Source of the DNA: Comamonadaceae bacterium
GTDB taxonomy: Bacteria; Pseudomonadota; Gammaproteobacteria; Burkholderiales; Burkholderiaceae_C
Length of the DNA: 42,947 nt
Direction of reading: 5' to 3'
NCBI GenBank assembly: GCA_027486255.1
Contig: JAIXPL010000014.1
Coordinates: 1-42,947 of the forward strand
Under the pieces are notes generated by a model. It did not search any database and was not told where the DNA came from. It saw only the letters and a program-made list of their open reading frames with translations. The translations under genes and the position numbers were made by a program. Position 1 is the stretch's first letter, and the number at the start of each line of letters is the position of its first letter. Positions 27,887-37,000 of the stretch are shown one piece after another.

Positions 27887-28845
27887 ATGGCCGAGCACCT
27901 GCACCTGATCGCGCTGGCCGGACCCACGGCCTCCGGCAAGACCGCCGCCGCACTGGCCGTGGCTGAGCGCTGGCCGGTGGAAATCATCAGCGTGGACTCG
28001 GCCCTGGTCTACCGGGGCATGGACATCGGCACCGCCAAACCCAGCGCAGCCGAGCGCGCCGCCGTGCCGCACCACCTGATCGACATCCGCGACCCGCTCA
28101 ATGCCTACAGCGCCGCCGATTTCTGCCGCGATGCCCGCAGCTTGGTGGGCGAGATCCGGGCGCGGGGCCGCCTGCCCCTGCTGGTGGGCGGCACCATGCT
28201 GTACTTCAAGGCCCTGTTCGAGGGGCTGGACGACATGCCCACCGCCGATGCAGAAGTGCGCGCAGCCATCGCTGAAGAAGCGGCCGCCCTGGGCTGGCCG
28301 GCCCTGCATGCACAGCTGGCCGAGCTTGACCCGGCCACGGCCGCGCGCCTGGAGCCGCAGGATTCGCAGCGCATCGCCCGGGCACTGGAGGTCTGGCGGG
28401 TCTCGGGACAGCCGCTGTCGGCCTTTCAGACCCGCCAAGGGCGTGCGCCGGCTCCACAAGAACATGTCCTCATCGCGCTGGAACCCCGCGAGCGCGCCTG
28501 GCTGCACCAGCGCATCGCCCAGCGCTTTGAACAGATGCTGCACGAGGGCCTGCTGGACGAGGTGCGCATGCTGCGCCGGCGCGGCGACCTGCACGCCGAC
28601 CTGCCGGCCATGCGCTGCGTGGGCTACCGGCAGGCCTGGGCGCTGCTGCACGAGGCCGGCGATGCCGAGCTGTCCCCGGCACAGACCGAACGCTTGCGCG
28701 AGACCGGCATCGCCGCCACCCGCCAACTGGCCAAGCGCCAGCTGACCTGGCTGCGCAGCATGCCCGGGCGCCACAGCATCGCCGCCGACGCGGACCAGGC
28801 CCTGGCGCAGCTGATGGCCTGCGTGGCCTCGCACTGGGGCACGCC

Positions 28846-28849
<4 letters not shown>
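27887..28849 (+). CDS. miaA: tRNA dimethylallyltransferase
   Basis: MiaA adds an isopentenyl group from dimethylallyl diphosphate to A37 of tRNAs reading UNN codons. The product is 320 residues. Motifs: [15 protein letters not shown] (P-loop), [19 protein letters not shown] (DSxQxY-like tRNA site, here with Ala-Leu in place of the usual Gln region), [30 protein letters not shown], and the C-terminal [10 protein letters not shown]. In many proteobacteria miaA follows mutL and precedes hfq. Here DUF3429 and an exporter gene intervene, and an ABC ATPase follows with an ATGA overlap. Confidence 0.95.
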
Positions 28850-29505
<656 letters not shown>

Positions 29506-29530
29506 CGACGCGGCTGCCAGCTCTTCCACC

Positions 29531-32089
29531 ATGACGCTGCTGCCCCTGCTGCGCACCTATTCCTGGCAGGAACTGCGGCACCACCCCTGGCGCACGGCCT
29601 CGGCGGTGGCGGCCGTCATGCTCGGGGTGGCCCTGGCCTTTTCGGTGCACCTGATCAACGCCTCGGCACTGTCGGAGTTCTCACAGGCCAGCCGCGCCAT
29701 CAATGGCCAGCCCGACCTGGAGCTGCGCGCCCCGCAGGGCATGCTCGATGAAACGCTGTACACCGCCGTGGCGCAGGCCCCGGCCGTGGCCTGGGCCAGC
29801 CCCGTGCTGGAGCTGAGCACACAGGCCCTGTCCGGGGACCAAGCGCTGGGCCTGCGGGTGCTGGGCGTCGATGCGCTGCGCGTGGCCAGCCTCGCCCCCG
29901 CCCTCCTGCCCCGGCTGGACGCCCAGGCCTCGCGCCTGGACCTGTTCGCCCCGGGCAGGGTGTTCCTCAATGCGTCGGCACGGCAGAAGTTGCAGGGGCC
30001 GGAGATCCTGATGCAAAGCGGCAGCGAGCTGGTGCGCGCGCGCGTGGCCGGCACCGTGGCGGCAGACGGCCCACCCCTGGCCGTGATGGACCTGGGCGCC
30101 GCCCAGGACCTGTTCCAACAAGGCGGGCGGCTCTCGCGCATTGATGTGCGGCTGCAGCCCGGGGCCGACCGCGCCAGCCTGGAGGCGCAGCTGGCCCTGC
30201 CACCGGGCCGCCTGCAGTGGTCCGAGCCGGGTGATGCCGCCACCAGAGTCAGCCAGATGTCCCGGGCCTACCGCGTCAACCTCACGGTGCTGGCCTTGGT
30301 GGCACTGTTCACCGGCGCCTTCCTGGTGTTTTCCGTGCTGTCACTGAGCGTGGCCAAGCGCGCACCGCAGCTGGCGCTGCTGGGGGTGCTGGGCCTGACC
30401 GGGCGCGAGCGCCTGCAACTGGTGCTGTGCGAATCGCTGGCCCTGGGGCTGCTGGGCAGCGGGCTGGGGCTGGCACTGGGCACCCTGCTGGCCGGCCTGG
30501 GCCTGCGCCTGGCCGGCGGCGACCTGGGCGGCGGCTACTTTGCCGGTGTGCAGCCCACACTGCAATGGCATGGCACGGCTGCCCTGGCCTATGGCGCGCT
30601 CGGCGTGGCCGCGGCCCTGGCGGGCGGCTGGTGGCCAGCACGGGCGGCGCAAGGCCTGCCACTGGCCCAGACCCTCAAGGGCCTGGGTGGGCGCGGCAGC
30701 GCCCATGCACATGGCGCCTGGAGCCTGGCGCTGCTGGCCCTGGCTGGCCTGCTCACGCTGGCACCGCCCGTGGCGGGCATGCCGCTGGCCGCCTACTTGG
30801 CGGTGGCGCTGCTGCTGGTGGGCGGCATCGCGGCCCTGCCCGCCTTGATCCGGGTGATGTACGCGCCGCTCAAGCGTCTGCTGGGTGGCCAGCTGCTGCC
30901 ACTGCTGGCCATTGAGCGCGCCGGGCGCGTGCGCGAGAGTGCGAGCGTGGCCGTCAGCGGCGTGGTCGCGTCACTGAGCCTGGCTGTGGCCATCACCATC
31001 ATGGTGGCGAGCTTTCGGCAGTCGGTGACCGACTGGCTGAACGTGGTGCTGCCGGCCGACCTGTATGTGCGCAGCGCCACCAGCACGGCCGCAGCCGACA
31101 CCGTTTATTTCAGCCCGGAAGACGTCGAGGCCCTGCGCAGCCTGCCCGGCGTGGCACGCCTGGGGAGCCAGCGCGTGAGCTCGGTGCTGCTCGAGGCCGC
31201 GCAACCACCGGTGGCGGTGGTTGCCCGCGAGCTCGGTGATGTGCGCCGCAGCCTGCCCCTGGTGGGCGAGCCCCTGGCCGTGCCACCGGGGGCCATTGCC
31301 CTGTATGTGAGCGAGGCGATGGTGACGCTCTATGGCGCGGCGCCGGGCACCGACTTCGCGCGGCTGGCACCGGCGCTGTCGCAGGCGGTGGCACCGGGTG
31401 AGCCGGGTCAGCCAGTCCGCTTCTTCGTGGCCGGTGTGTGGCGCGACTATGCCCGGCAGTTCGGCGCCATCATGATGGACGAGCGCGACTTCGTGCGGCT
31501 CACAGGCGACCGGCGCGTCAACGACCTGTCCCTCTGGCTCAGCGATCCGGGCCTTTCAGGCCAGGTGCAGGCCAGCGTGCGGCAGGCGCTGGCCAAAGCG
31601 GCCCCCGAGGGCCGCGCACCCTGGCTGGAAATGGCCTCGGCCAGCGAGATCCGCGCCACCTCGCTGCGCATCTTTGACCGCAGCTTCGCCGTCACCTACT
31701 GGCTGCAGGCCGTGGCCATTGCCATTGGCCTGTTTGGCGTGGCGGCGAATTTCAGCGCGCAGGTACTGGCGCGGCGCAAGGAGTTCGGACTGCTGGCGCA
31801 CCTGGGGCTCACGCGCCGGCAGGTGCTGACCGTGGTGGCCGGCGAAGGCGCAGCCTGGACCCTGGTGGGCAGCCTTGCCGGTCTGCTGCTGGGCCTGGCC
31901 GTGGCCGTGGTGCTGGTGCATGTGGTCAATCCGCAGAGCTTTCACTGGACCATGGACCTGCAAATCCCTTGGGGCAGGCTGGCGCTGCTCAGTGGGGCGG
32001 TGATGCTCTCGGGCACGGCCACGGCCTGGCTGGCAGGCCGCTCGGCCGCAGGCCAGGAAGCCGTGCTGGCCGTCAAGGAAGACTGGTGA
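29531..32089 (+). CDS. FtsX-like ABC transporter permease, double-length (AttF/AttG-like)
   Basis: The product is 852 residues, with two FtsX-type halves in one chain. I estimate ten membrane helices: one near residue 22-45, three at about 250-370, two at about 397-440, one near 475-500 opening the second half, and three at about 720-840. Two large periplasmic domains lie at about 50-245 and 505-715. The first-half segment AKRAPQLALLGVLGLTGRERLQL and the second-half segment ARRKEFGLLAHLGLTRRQVLTVV are the same R-x-x-x-L-x-L-x-x-L-G-x-T coupling motif, showing an internal duplication or fusion. It should form the membrane part of the complex with the preceding ATPase. The substrate is unknown; lipoproteins, lipids or peptides are typical for the group. 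Confidence 0.9.
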   Translation: MTLLPLLRTYSWQELRHHPWRTASAVAAVMLGVALAFSVHLINASALSEFSQASRAINGQPDLELRAPQGMLDETLYTAVAQAPAVAWASPVLELSTQALSGDQALGLRVLGVDALRVASLAPALLPRLDAQASRLDLFAPGRVFLNASARQKLQGPEILMQSGSELVRARVAGTVAADGPPLAVMDLGAAQDLFQQGGRLSRIDVRLQPGADRASLEAQLALPPGRLQWSEPGDAATRVSQMSRAYRVNLTVLALVALFTGAFLVFSVLSLSVAKRAPQLALLGVLGLTGRERLQLVLCESLALGLLGSGLGLALGTLLAGLGLRLAGGDLGGGYFAGVQPTLQWHGTAALAYGALGVAAALAGGWWPARAAQGLPLAQTLKGLGGRGSAHAHGAWSLALLALAGLLTLAPPVAGMPLAAYLAVALLLVGGIAALPALIRVMYAPLKRLLGGQLLPLLAIERAGRVRESASVAVSGVVASLSLAVAITIMVASFRQSVTDWLNVVLPADLYVRSATSTAAADTVYFSPEDVEALRSLPGVARLGSQRVSSVLLEAAQPPVAVVARELGDVRRSLPLVGEPLAVPPGAIALYVSEAMVTLYGAAPGTDFARLAPALSQAVAPGEPGQPVRFFVAGVWRDYARQFGAIMMDERDFVRLTGDRRVNDLSLWLSDPGLSGQVQASVRQALAKAAPEGRAPWLEMASASEIRATSLRIFDRSFAVTYWLQAVAIAIGLFGVAANFSAQVLARRKEFGLLAHLGLTRRQVLTVVAGEGAAWTLVGSLAGLLLGLAVAVVLVHVVNPQSFHWTMDLQIPWGRLALLSGAVMLSGTATAWLAGRSAAGQEAVLAVKEDW

Positions 32090-32185
32090 GCCCAGCAGGG
32101 CTTACACCTGCTCACCGCGCATACCCTGCGCACACAAGCGCGTCACGAATGTGCAACGCAAACACCCTAGGATGACACGCTGACT

Positions 32186-32461
32186 ATGAAGCCGGGCCTG
32201 CGCCGCAGGACCTGGCCATCCCTGGAGACAAACTGCGTCAAGACCATGGCCTGTCCCGAATACCGCATCGAGCGTCCCCAGCCCCTGCCTGGCGGCCTGC
32301 TGCCACCGCAGAACCCGGACGAGCTCTACACCGACCGAAGCCTGGCTGTGGCCGTGGCGGTCAAAAGCCTGAAAGATCCCTCGCGCGAACGTGTGCGCGT
32401 GGTGCACATACCCACGGGTGAAGTGGTGTTTCAAACGGCACCGGATGAGACCGGGGTCTGA
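32186..32461 (+). CDS. Small protein of unknown function between the permease and AttH-like genes
   Basis: The product is 91 residues from ATG 32186, or 71 from ATG 32246 (MACPEYRIERPQ). I do not recognise a family. The better conserved-looking part is probably the C-terminal half, LAVAVAVKSLKDPSRERVRVV followed by HIPTGEVVFQTAPDE. This half reads like two beta strands joined by a turn and resembles the ends of small FlaG- or YvyC-like proteins (R-x-x-x-I-P-x-G-E-V-V-x-x-x-P), without enough sequence to claim that. No signal peptide is seen. Third-position GC agrees with coding. A TAGGAT hexamer 12 bases upstream may be a -10. It lies 96 bases after the permease and 69 bases before the AttH-like start. 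Confidence 0.6.
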   Translation: MKPGLRRRTWPSLETNCVKTMACPEYRIERPQPLPGGLLPPQNPDELYTDRSLAVAVAVKSLKDPSRERVRVVHIPTGEVVFQTAPDETGV

Positions 32462-32518
32462 GCAGGCCGAGCCATGCCCCCAGATGGGCTTGGCAGCGCA
32501 TCGGCCAGGCTGCGCGCA

Positions 32519-32524
32519 GACAAT
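32519..32524 (+). promoter_or_regulatory. -10 hexamer of the AttH-like gene, leaderless arrangement
   Basis: GACAAT is followed by GGGGCC and then ATG 32531. The spacing supports ATG 32531 over the in-frame ATG 32474, which has no promoter or ribosome-binding signal of its own. Confidence 0.5.
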
Positions 32525-32530
32525 GGGGCC

Positions 32531-33637
32531 ATGTCCTCGCCCGTGCCCATGCTCCGCGCCCTGCCGTCTCGCCGCCTCTGCCTGCAGTGGCTGGGCCTGG
32601 CCACGGCCGGCGGCCTGCCCGCCGCCCAGGCCCTGCCGCCGGCGCAGCTGAGCTTTCCCCGCGACTTCGGCGCACACCCCGACCGGCGCACCGAGTGGTG
32701 GTACATCACGGGCCTGGCGCGCACGGTCGCAGGCCGCGAATTCGGCTTTCAGCTCACCTTCTTTCGCACCCGGGTGGAAGCCGCGCAGGGCATGCAATCG
32801 CGCTTTGCCGCTCGGCAACTGGTCTTCGCCCACGCCGCCCTGACTGACCTGGCGGGCGGCCGCCTGCTGCACGACCAGCGCATCGCCCGCGAAGGCTTTG
32901 GCTTGGCCCAGGCCTCCAGCCAAGACACCAACCTGCGCCTGGACGGCTGGACCCTCCAACGCCAAGGCCCCGCCGAACGCAGCACCTATGTGGCCGAGCT
33001 GCAGGCGCAGGACTTCGGCATGGCGTTGTCGTTCACCAGCACGCAGCCGGTGCTGCTGCAGGGACAACAAGGCCTCTCGCGCAAGGGCCCGGAGCCCCGC
33101 CAGGCCAGCTACTACTACAGCCAGCCGCAGCTTAGCGCCCAGGGCAGCTTGAAGCTGCGCGGCCAAAGCCTGGCCGTGCAGGGGACCGCCTGGCTGGACC
33201 ATGAATGGAGTGACGACCTCCTGCACCCCGATGCGCAGGGCTGGGACTGGGTGGGCATGAACCTGGACGACGGCAGTGCCCTCACCGCCTTTCGCCTGCG
33301 GCGCCCCGACGGCAGCAGCCTCTGGGACGGTGGCTCCTGGCGGACACCGGGCCAGGCGGCGCGCAACTTCGCTGCCGGCAGCGTGCGCTTTGAACCCCAA
33401 CGCTGGTGGACCAGCCCGCTCACCCAGGCGCGCTATCCCGTGGCCTGGCAGCTGGACACACCGGCCGGCCGCTTCATGGTCCAGGCACGACTGGACGACC
33501 AGGAGCTCGACAGCCGCGCCTCCACCGGCGCCGTTTACTGGGAAGGCTTGAGTGAGCTGCGCGATGCACAGGGCCGGCGTGTGGGCCAGGGTTACCTGGA
33601 AATGACGGGCTACGCCGCTCCGCTGCGCCTGTCCTGA
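32531..33637 (+). CDS. CrtC/AttH lipocalin-like secreted protein
   Basis: The product is 368 residues from ATG 32531; ATG 32474 would add 19. The N-terminus LPSRRLCLQWLGLATAGGLPAAQA looks like a Tat-type signal peptide (S-R-R-x-C-L-Q), cleaving after AQA. The mature protein begins with FPRDFGAHPDRRTEWWYITG; the E-W-W-Y-x-T-G motif is the hallmark of the CrtC/AttH (carotenoid 1,2-hydratase-like lipocalin) family. AWLDHEWSDD and GWDWVGMNLDDG mark the second beta-barrel. Carotenoid hydratase activity is unlikely, because no carotenoid genes are present. The location behind an FtsX-type ABC transporter fits the AttH component, a periplasmic barrel that may bind a lipidic substrate. Confidence 0.88.
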   Translation: MSSPVPMLRALPSRRLCLQWLGLATAGGLPAAQALPPAQLSFPRDFGAHPDRRTEWWYITGLARTVAGREFGFQLTFFRTRVEAAQGMQSRFAARQLVFAHAALTDLAGGRLLHDQRIAREGFGLAQASSQDTNLRLDGWTLQRQGPAERSTYVAELQAQDFGMALSFTSTQPVLLQGQQGLSRKGPEPRQASYYYSQPQLSAQGSLKLRGQSLAVQGTAWLDHEWSDDLLHPDAQGWDWVGMNLDDGSALTAFRLRRPDGSSLWDGGSWRTPGQAARNFAAGSVRFEPQRWWTSPLTQARYPVAWQLDTPAGRFMVQARLDDQELDSRASTGAVYWEGLSELRDAQGRRVGQGYLEMTGYAAPLRLS

Positions 33638-33652
33638 GGCCCCGGGTTGGGT

Positions 33653-33658
33653 TCCAAT
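33653..33658 (+). promoter_or_regulatory. Possible -10 hexamer of slyX
   Basis: TCCAAT, with four of six consensus bases, ends six bases before the slyX ATG (33665), and no Shine-Dalgarno is present. It is a weak member of the leaderless set. Confidence 0.3.
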
Positions 33659-33664
33659 ACGGGC

Positions 33665-33895
33665 ATGGACACACGAACCGAAGAGCGGCTGGAGGCGCTG
33701 GAGATCAAGGCCAGCTTCCAGGAGGACATGCTGGAAGAACTCAACAAGGTGGTCGTGCGGCAGCAGTCGCAGATCGACCTGCTCCAGCGAGAGGTGGCCG
33801 AACTGAGATTGCGCAGTGCCGAGTCTGCTGGCCTTCAAGGGCTGTCGGGCGACGTGGCGGCGCGGACCCGTGACAACCTGCCGCCGCACTACTGA
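33665..33895 (+). CDS. slyX: SlyX family protein
   Basis: The product is 76 residues. The N-terminal two thirds is a single coiled coil rich in Glu, Leu and Gln: EERLEALEIKASFQEDMLEELN, then VVVRQQSQIDLLQREVAELR. The C-terminus NLPPHY is the conserved (P-P-H-Y) end of SlyX proteins. The function is unknown; in E. coli slyX lies next to slyD, but here slyD is 27 kb away. It starts at ATG 33665 rather than at GTG/ATG codons further upstream, which give residues unlike the family. The stop TGA is 5 bases before the ATG of the following ABC exporter, so the two are probably cotranslated. Confidence 0.9.
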   Translation: MDTRTEERLEALEIKASFQEDMLEELNKVVVRQQSQIDLLQREVAELRLRSAESAGLQGLSGDVAARTRDNLPPHY

Positions 33896-33900
33896 ACACC

Positions 33901-35673
33901 ATGACCAAGACCCTCCAGGATGCCCCCAAGGGCTCACCGCGCTCCCTCACCGGGCTGCTGCCTTTCCTGCGGCCCTACCGAGGCCGCATCCTGCTGGCGC
34001 TGCTGATGCTGCTGCTGGCGGCCGGTGCCACGCTGCTCTTTCCAGTGGCCCTGCGCAGCCTGATCGATGGCGGCCTGCAGCCTGGCAGCGAAGACACGGG
34101 CCTGGCCCGGCACTTTTTCGAGCTCTTCGGCGTGGCGGTGGCCCTGGGCCTGTTTTCGGCCGGGCGCTTTTACATCGTGAGCTGGCTGGGCGAGCGCGTC
34201 ACCGCCGACCTGCGCCAGGCCGTGTATGCCCATGTGCTGCGCCAGAGCCCGGCTTTCTTCGAGGTCACGCCCACCGGTGAGGTGCTCTCGCGGCTGACCA
34301 CCGACACCACGCTGGTGCAATCGGTGGTCGGCTCCTCGCTGAGCATGGGCCTGCGCAACACCGTGATGGGCCTGGGTGCGCTGACCATGCTGGTGTGGAC
34401 CAACCCCTGGGTGATGGTGCAGGTGCTGGGCGTGCTGGTGCTCATCGTGGTGCCGGCGGTGCGCTACGGGCGGCGGGTGCGCAAGCTCTCGCGCGCCAGC
34501 CAGGACCGCGTGGCCGACGCCAGCGCCATCGGCGCAGAAGTGCTGAACGCCGTGCCGGTGGTGCAGAGCTACACCGCCGAGGCGCGCGAGGCTGCCCGCT
34601 TTGAGTCGGCCACGCAGCAGGCCTTTGACGTGGCGGTGCGCCGCACCCGCGCCCGCTCGGTGCTGGTGGCCTTCATCATCATCGCCACCTCGGCGGCGCT
34701 GCTGTGGGGCCTGTACCAGGGCACGCAGGCGGTGCTGCGCGGTGAGATCTCAGCTGGCCATCTGGGGCAAACGGTGGTCTACGTGATCATTCTGGCCAGC
34801 GCCTTTGCCGTGCTCGGCGAGGTCTATGGCGACCTGCTGCGCGCCGCCGGTGCCACCGAGCGCTTGATGGAGCTCTTGGCCACGCATTCGCCCATCGATT
34901 CGCCCGCCTCCCCCGACCAACCGGCCCTGCCCGCAGGCGGCAGCACCTTGAGCTTCGAGGCCGTGGATTTCCACTATCCCTCGCGGCCCACGCAGCCTGC
35001 CCTGAGCAGCTTCAGTCTGCAAGCCCAGCCGGGACAGACCATTGCCCTGGTCGGCCCCAGCGGGGCGGGCAAGAGCACGGTATTCCAGCTGCTGCTGCGC
35101 TTTTACGACCCCAGCGCCGGCGTGATCCGGATCGATGGCACGCCGATTGCCCGCATGGACCTGCAGGCCCTGCGCCAGCGCATGGCCATCGTGCCGCAAG
35201 AGCCGGTGATCTTTTCCTCCAGCGCGCTGGAGAACATCCGCTACGGACGGCCCGAGGCCACGGATGAGGAGGTCAAGGCCGCCGCCCGCGCCGCCTTTGC
35301 AGACGAGTTCCTCCAGCGCCTGCCCGAGGGCTACGACACCTTCCTGGGCGAACGCGGTGTGCGCCTGTCGGGCGGCCAGCGCCAGCGCCTGGCCATTGCC
35401 CGGGCCATGCTCAAGAACCCGCCGCTGCTGCTGCTGGACGAAGCCACCTCGGCGCTGGACGCCGAGAGCGAGCGCATGGTGCAGGCCGCGCTCGACTCGG
35501 CCATGCGCGGGCGCACCACGCTGGTGATCGCCCACCGCCTGGCCACGGTGCAGCGGGCCGATTGCATCCTGGTGCTGGACCACGGCCGCCTGATCGAGCA
35601 GGGCAGCCATGCCGAGTTGGTGGCGCGTGGCGGCATGTACGCGCGCCTGGCCGCGCTGCAGTTCAACGCCTAA
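33901..35673 (+). CDS. ABC exporter, fused membrane and ATPase domains (MsbA-like)
   Basis: The product is 590 residues, a half-transporter that works as a homodimer. Six membrane helices cover about 20-320, including FYIVSWLGERVTADLRQAVYAHVLRQ and the family signature in GEVLSRLTTDTTLVQ. The ATPase domain (about 345-585) has Walker A GPSGAGKSTVFQLLLRFYDP, the Q-loop IVPQEPVIFSSSALENIRYG, signature LSGGQRQRLAIARAML, Walker B LLLLDEATSALDAES, and the switch His in VIAHRLATV. Such proteins export lipids, drugs or glycans. The R-L-T-T-D motif and the absence of a lipid A gene neighbour (lpxK) mean it need not be the essential MsbA. It follows slyX by 5 bases. Confidence 0.92.
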   Translation: MTKTLQDAPKGSPRSLTGLLPFLRPYRGRILLALLMLLLAAGATLLFPVALRSLIDGGLQPGSEDTGLARHFFELFGVAVALGLFSAGRFYIVSWLGERVTADLRQAVYAHVLRQSPAFFEVTPTGEVLSRLTTDTTLVQSVVGSSLSMGLRNTVMGLGALTMLVWTNPWVMVQVLGVLVLIVVPAVRYGRRVRKLSRASQDRVADASAIGAEVLNAVPVVQSYTAEAREAARFESATQQAFDVAVRRTRARSVLVAFIIIATSAALLWGLYQGTQAVLRGEISAGHLGQTVVYVIILASAFAVLGEVYGDLLRAAGATERLMELLATHSPIDSPASPDQPALPAGGSTLSFEAVDFHYPSRPTQPALSSFSLQAQPGQTIALVGPSGAGKSTVFQLLLRFYDPSAGVIRIDGTPIARMDLQALRQRMAIVPQEPVIFSSSALENIRYGRPEATDEEVKAAARAAFADEFLQRLPEGYDTFLGERGVRLSGGQRQRLAIARAMLKNPPLLLLDEATSALDAESERMVQAALDSAMRGRTTLVIAHRLATVQRADCILVLDHGRLIEQGSHAELVARGGMYARLAALQFNA

Positions 35674-35761
35674 AAGCGCCCGGCTCAGCCAGAATGCCGC
35701 GGGGCAGGCAGAATCGAGCCGGCCTTGAAGGCCTCTTCATTTCAAAACTACCGGAGACGCC

Positions 35762-36787
35762 ATGCTGTTCCCCACCACCATCGTCGGCAGTTATCCCCAG
35801 CCCGACTGGCTCATCGATCGCCAAAAACTCGCGGGGCGCTTTCCACCGCGCGTGCGGGCCAAGGAGCTCTGGCGGGTGGCCGAGCCCTATCTGCAGCAGG
35901 CCATGGACGACGCCACGGTGCTGGCCATCCGGGCCCAGGAAGAAGCTGGGCTGGACATCATCACCGACGGCGAGATCCGGCGTGAGAGCTACTCCAACCG
36001 CATCGCCACGGCGCTGGACGGGGTGGACATCGACAACCCTGGTACGGCGCTGGACCGCTCGGGCCACCCCAATCCGGTGCCGCGCATCGTGGGCAAGGTG
36101 CGGCGCCTGCGGCCTATCGAGGTCGAGGACCTGATCTTTTTGAAGAAACACACCACGCGCCAGGTCAAGATCACGGTGCCTGGCCCCTTCACCATGCTGC
36201 AGCAGGCGCAGAACGATTTTTACGCCTCCGAGGAAGAGGCGGCCATGGACTATGCGGTGGCCATCAACGAGGAGATCAAGGACCTGTTTGCCCACGGCGC
36301 CGACGTGGTGCAGATCGACGAGCCCTACATGCAGGCCCGCCCCGAAAAGGCCCGGCAATACGGCATCCAGGCGCTCAACAGGGCCCTCGAGGGTGTGCGC
36401 GGCGCGACCGCGGTCCATATCTGCTTTGGCTATGCAGCCGTCATCCATGCCCGCCCGAGTGGCTACAACTTCCTGCCCGAACTCGCAAGCTGCAGCTGCC
36501 AGCAGATCTCGATCGAGACGGCCCAGTCCAACCTCGACTGCGCGGTGCTGCAGAGCCTGCCGGGCAAGCAGATCATGGTCGGTTGCCTGAACCTGGAGGA
36601 CCCTGCGATCGAGTCGCCGGTGGTGGTGGCCTCGCGGGTCAAACGGGCGCTGCAGTACCTCAAGCCCGAGCAGGTGATCCTGGCGCCCGACTGCGGCATG
36701 AAGTACCTGCCGCGCGAGGTGGCCGACGGCAAGCTGCGGGCCATGACCGAAGCGGCCCAGATCCTGCGGGCGGAATACAGCCGCTGA
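35762..36787 (+). CDS. MetE C-terminal-domain-like (cobalamin-independent methionine synthase core) methyltransferase
   Basis: The product is 341 residues, one catalytic barrel without the N-terminal half of full MetE (about 750 residues). FPTTIVGSYPQPDWL is the typical start. The zinc site of the MetE core is visible: H-x-C in VHICFGY, Glu in SIETAQ and Cys in APDCGMKYL. VPGPFTMLQQAQ and VVQIDEPYMQARPE complete the homocysteine/folate-like site. Core-only homologues transfer methyl groups from simpler donors (methylcobalamin or small methyl compounds) rather than from polyglutamyl methylfolate. CCGGAGACGCC before ATG 35762 is a good Shine-Dalgarno. It is monocistronic, with a strong hairpin 13 bases after the stop. 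Confidence 0.88.
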   Translation: MLFPTTIVGSYPQPDWLIDRQKLAGRFPPRVRAKELWRVAEPYLQQAMDDATVLAIRAQEEAGLDIITDGEIRRESYSNRIATALDGVDIDNPGTALDRSGHPNPVPRIVGKVRRLRPIEVEDLIFLKKHTTRQVKITVPGPFTMLQQAQNDFYASEEEAAMDYAVAINEEIKDLFAHGADVVQIDEPYMQARPEKARQYGIQALNRALEGVRGATAVHICFGYAAVIHARPSGYNFLPELASCSCQQISIETAQSNLDCAVLQSLPGKQIMVGCLNLEDPAIESPVVVASRVKRALQYLKPEQVILAPDCGMKYLPREVADGKLRAMTEAAQILRAEYSR

Positions 36788-36799
36788 CCGGCATGGGGC

Positions 36800-36825
36800 G
36801 CCGCTGATCTGAACCGATCAGCGGC
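36800..36825 (+). terminator. Perfect 10-bp hairpin after the MetE-like gene
   Basis: GCCGCTGATC (36800-36809) and GATCAGCGGC (36816-36825) pair perfectly around a 6-base loop. No T-run follows, so it may be an RNA 3'-end stabiliser or a Rho-assisted terminator rather than a classical intrinsic one. It starts 13 bases after the stop codon. Confidence 0.6.
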
Positions 36826-36927
36826 CGGTGAGCCTGCACGCAGCCACCTTCATCGTGGCCTGCCAGCGCATTCTGCACACGCGCCAGCTGCGTGGGCTGT
36901 ACCCCTGAGACGATGGCGCCCCAGGGC

Positions 36928-37000
36928 GATCGCCCAGGGACTGGGCTCCTACACAGGGGCAGAAGACTAAGCCCTGATCGCCCAGGGACTGGGCTCCTAC
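36928..37000 (-). repeat. REP-like hairpins, copies 2 and 3, direct repeats
   Basis: Two identical 25-base elements lie at 36928-36952 and 36976-37000. On the minus strand each reads GTAGGAG, then a hairpin with arms CCCAG and CTGGG, then CGATC. They are 48 bases apart in the same orientation. The second supplies the TAG stop of the DUF1178 gene (36999-36997). The remaining gap, 36788-36927, holds the hairpin at 36800 and no convincing gene. A 12-base palindrome GGGCGATCGCCC overlaps the left edge of the first copy. Confidence 0.8.

Noticed and set aside
32102-33937. 611-codon minus-strand frame opposite the AttH-like and slyX genes
   Set aside because: It crosses several real gene boundaries and has typical shadow composition.
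36828-36908. 26-residue GTG-started ORF between the MetE-like gene and the REP repeats
   Set aside because: It is too short to judge, starts at the edge of a hairpin, and has no ribosome-binding site or known family.
36924-36935. 12-base palindrome GGGCGATCGCCC as a separate operator
   Set aside because: It overlaps the edge of a REP-like copy and is most simply explained as part of that repeat cluster.
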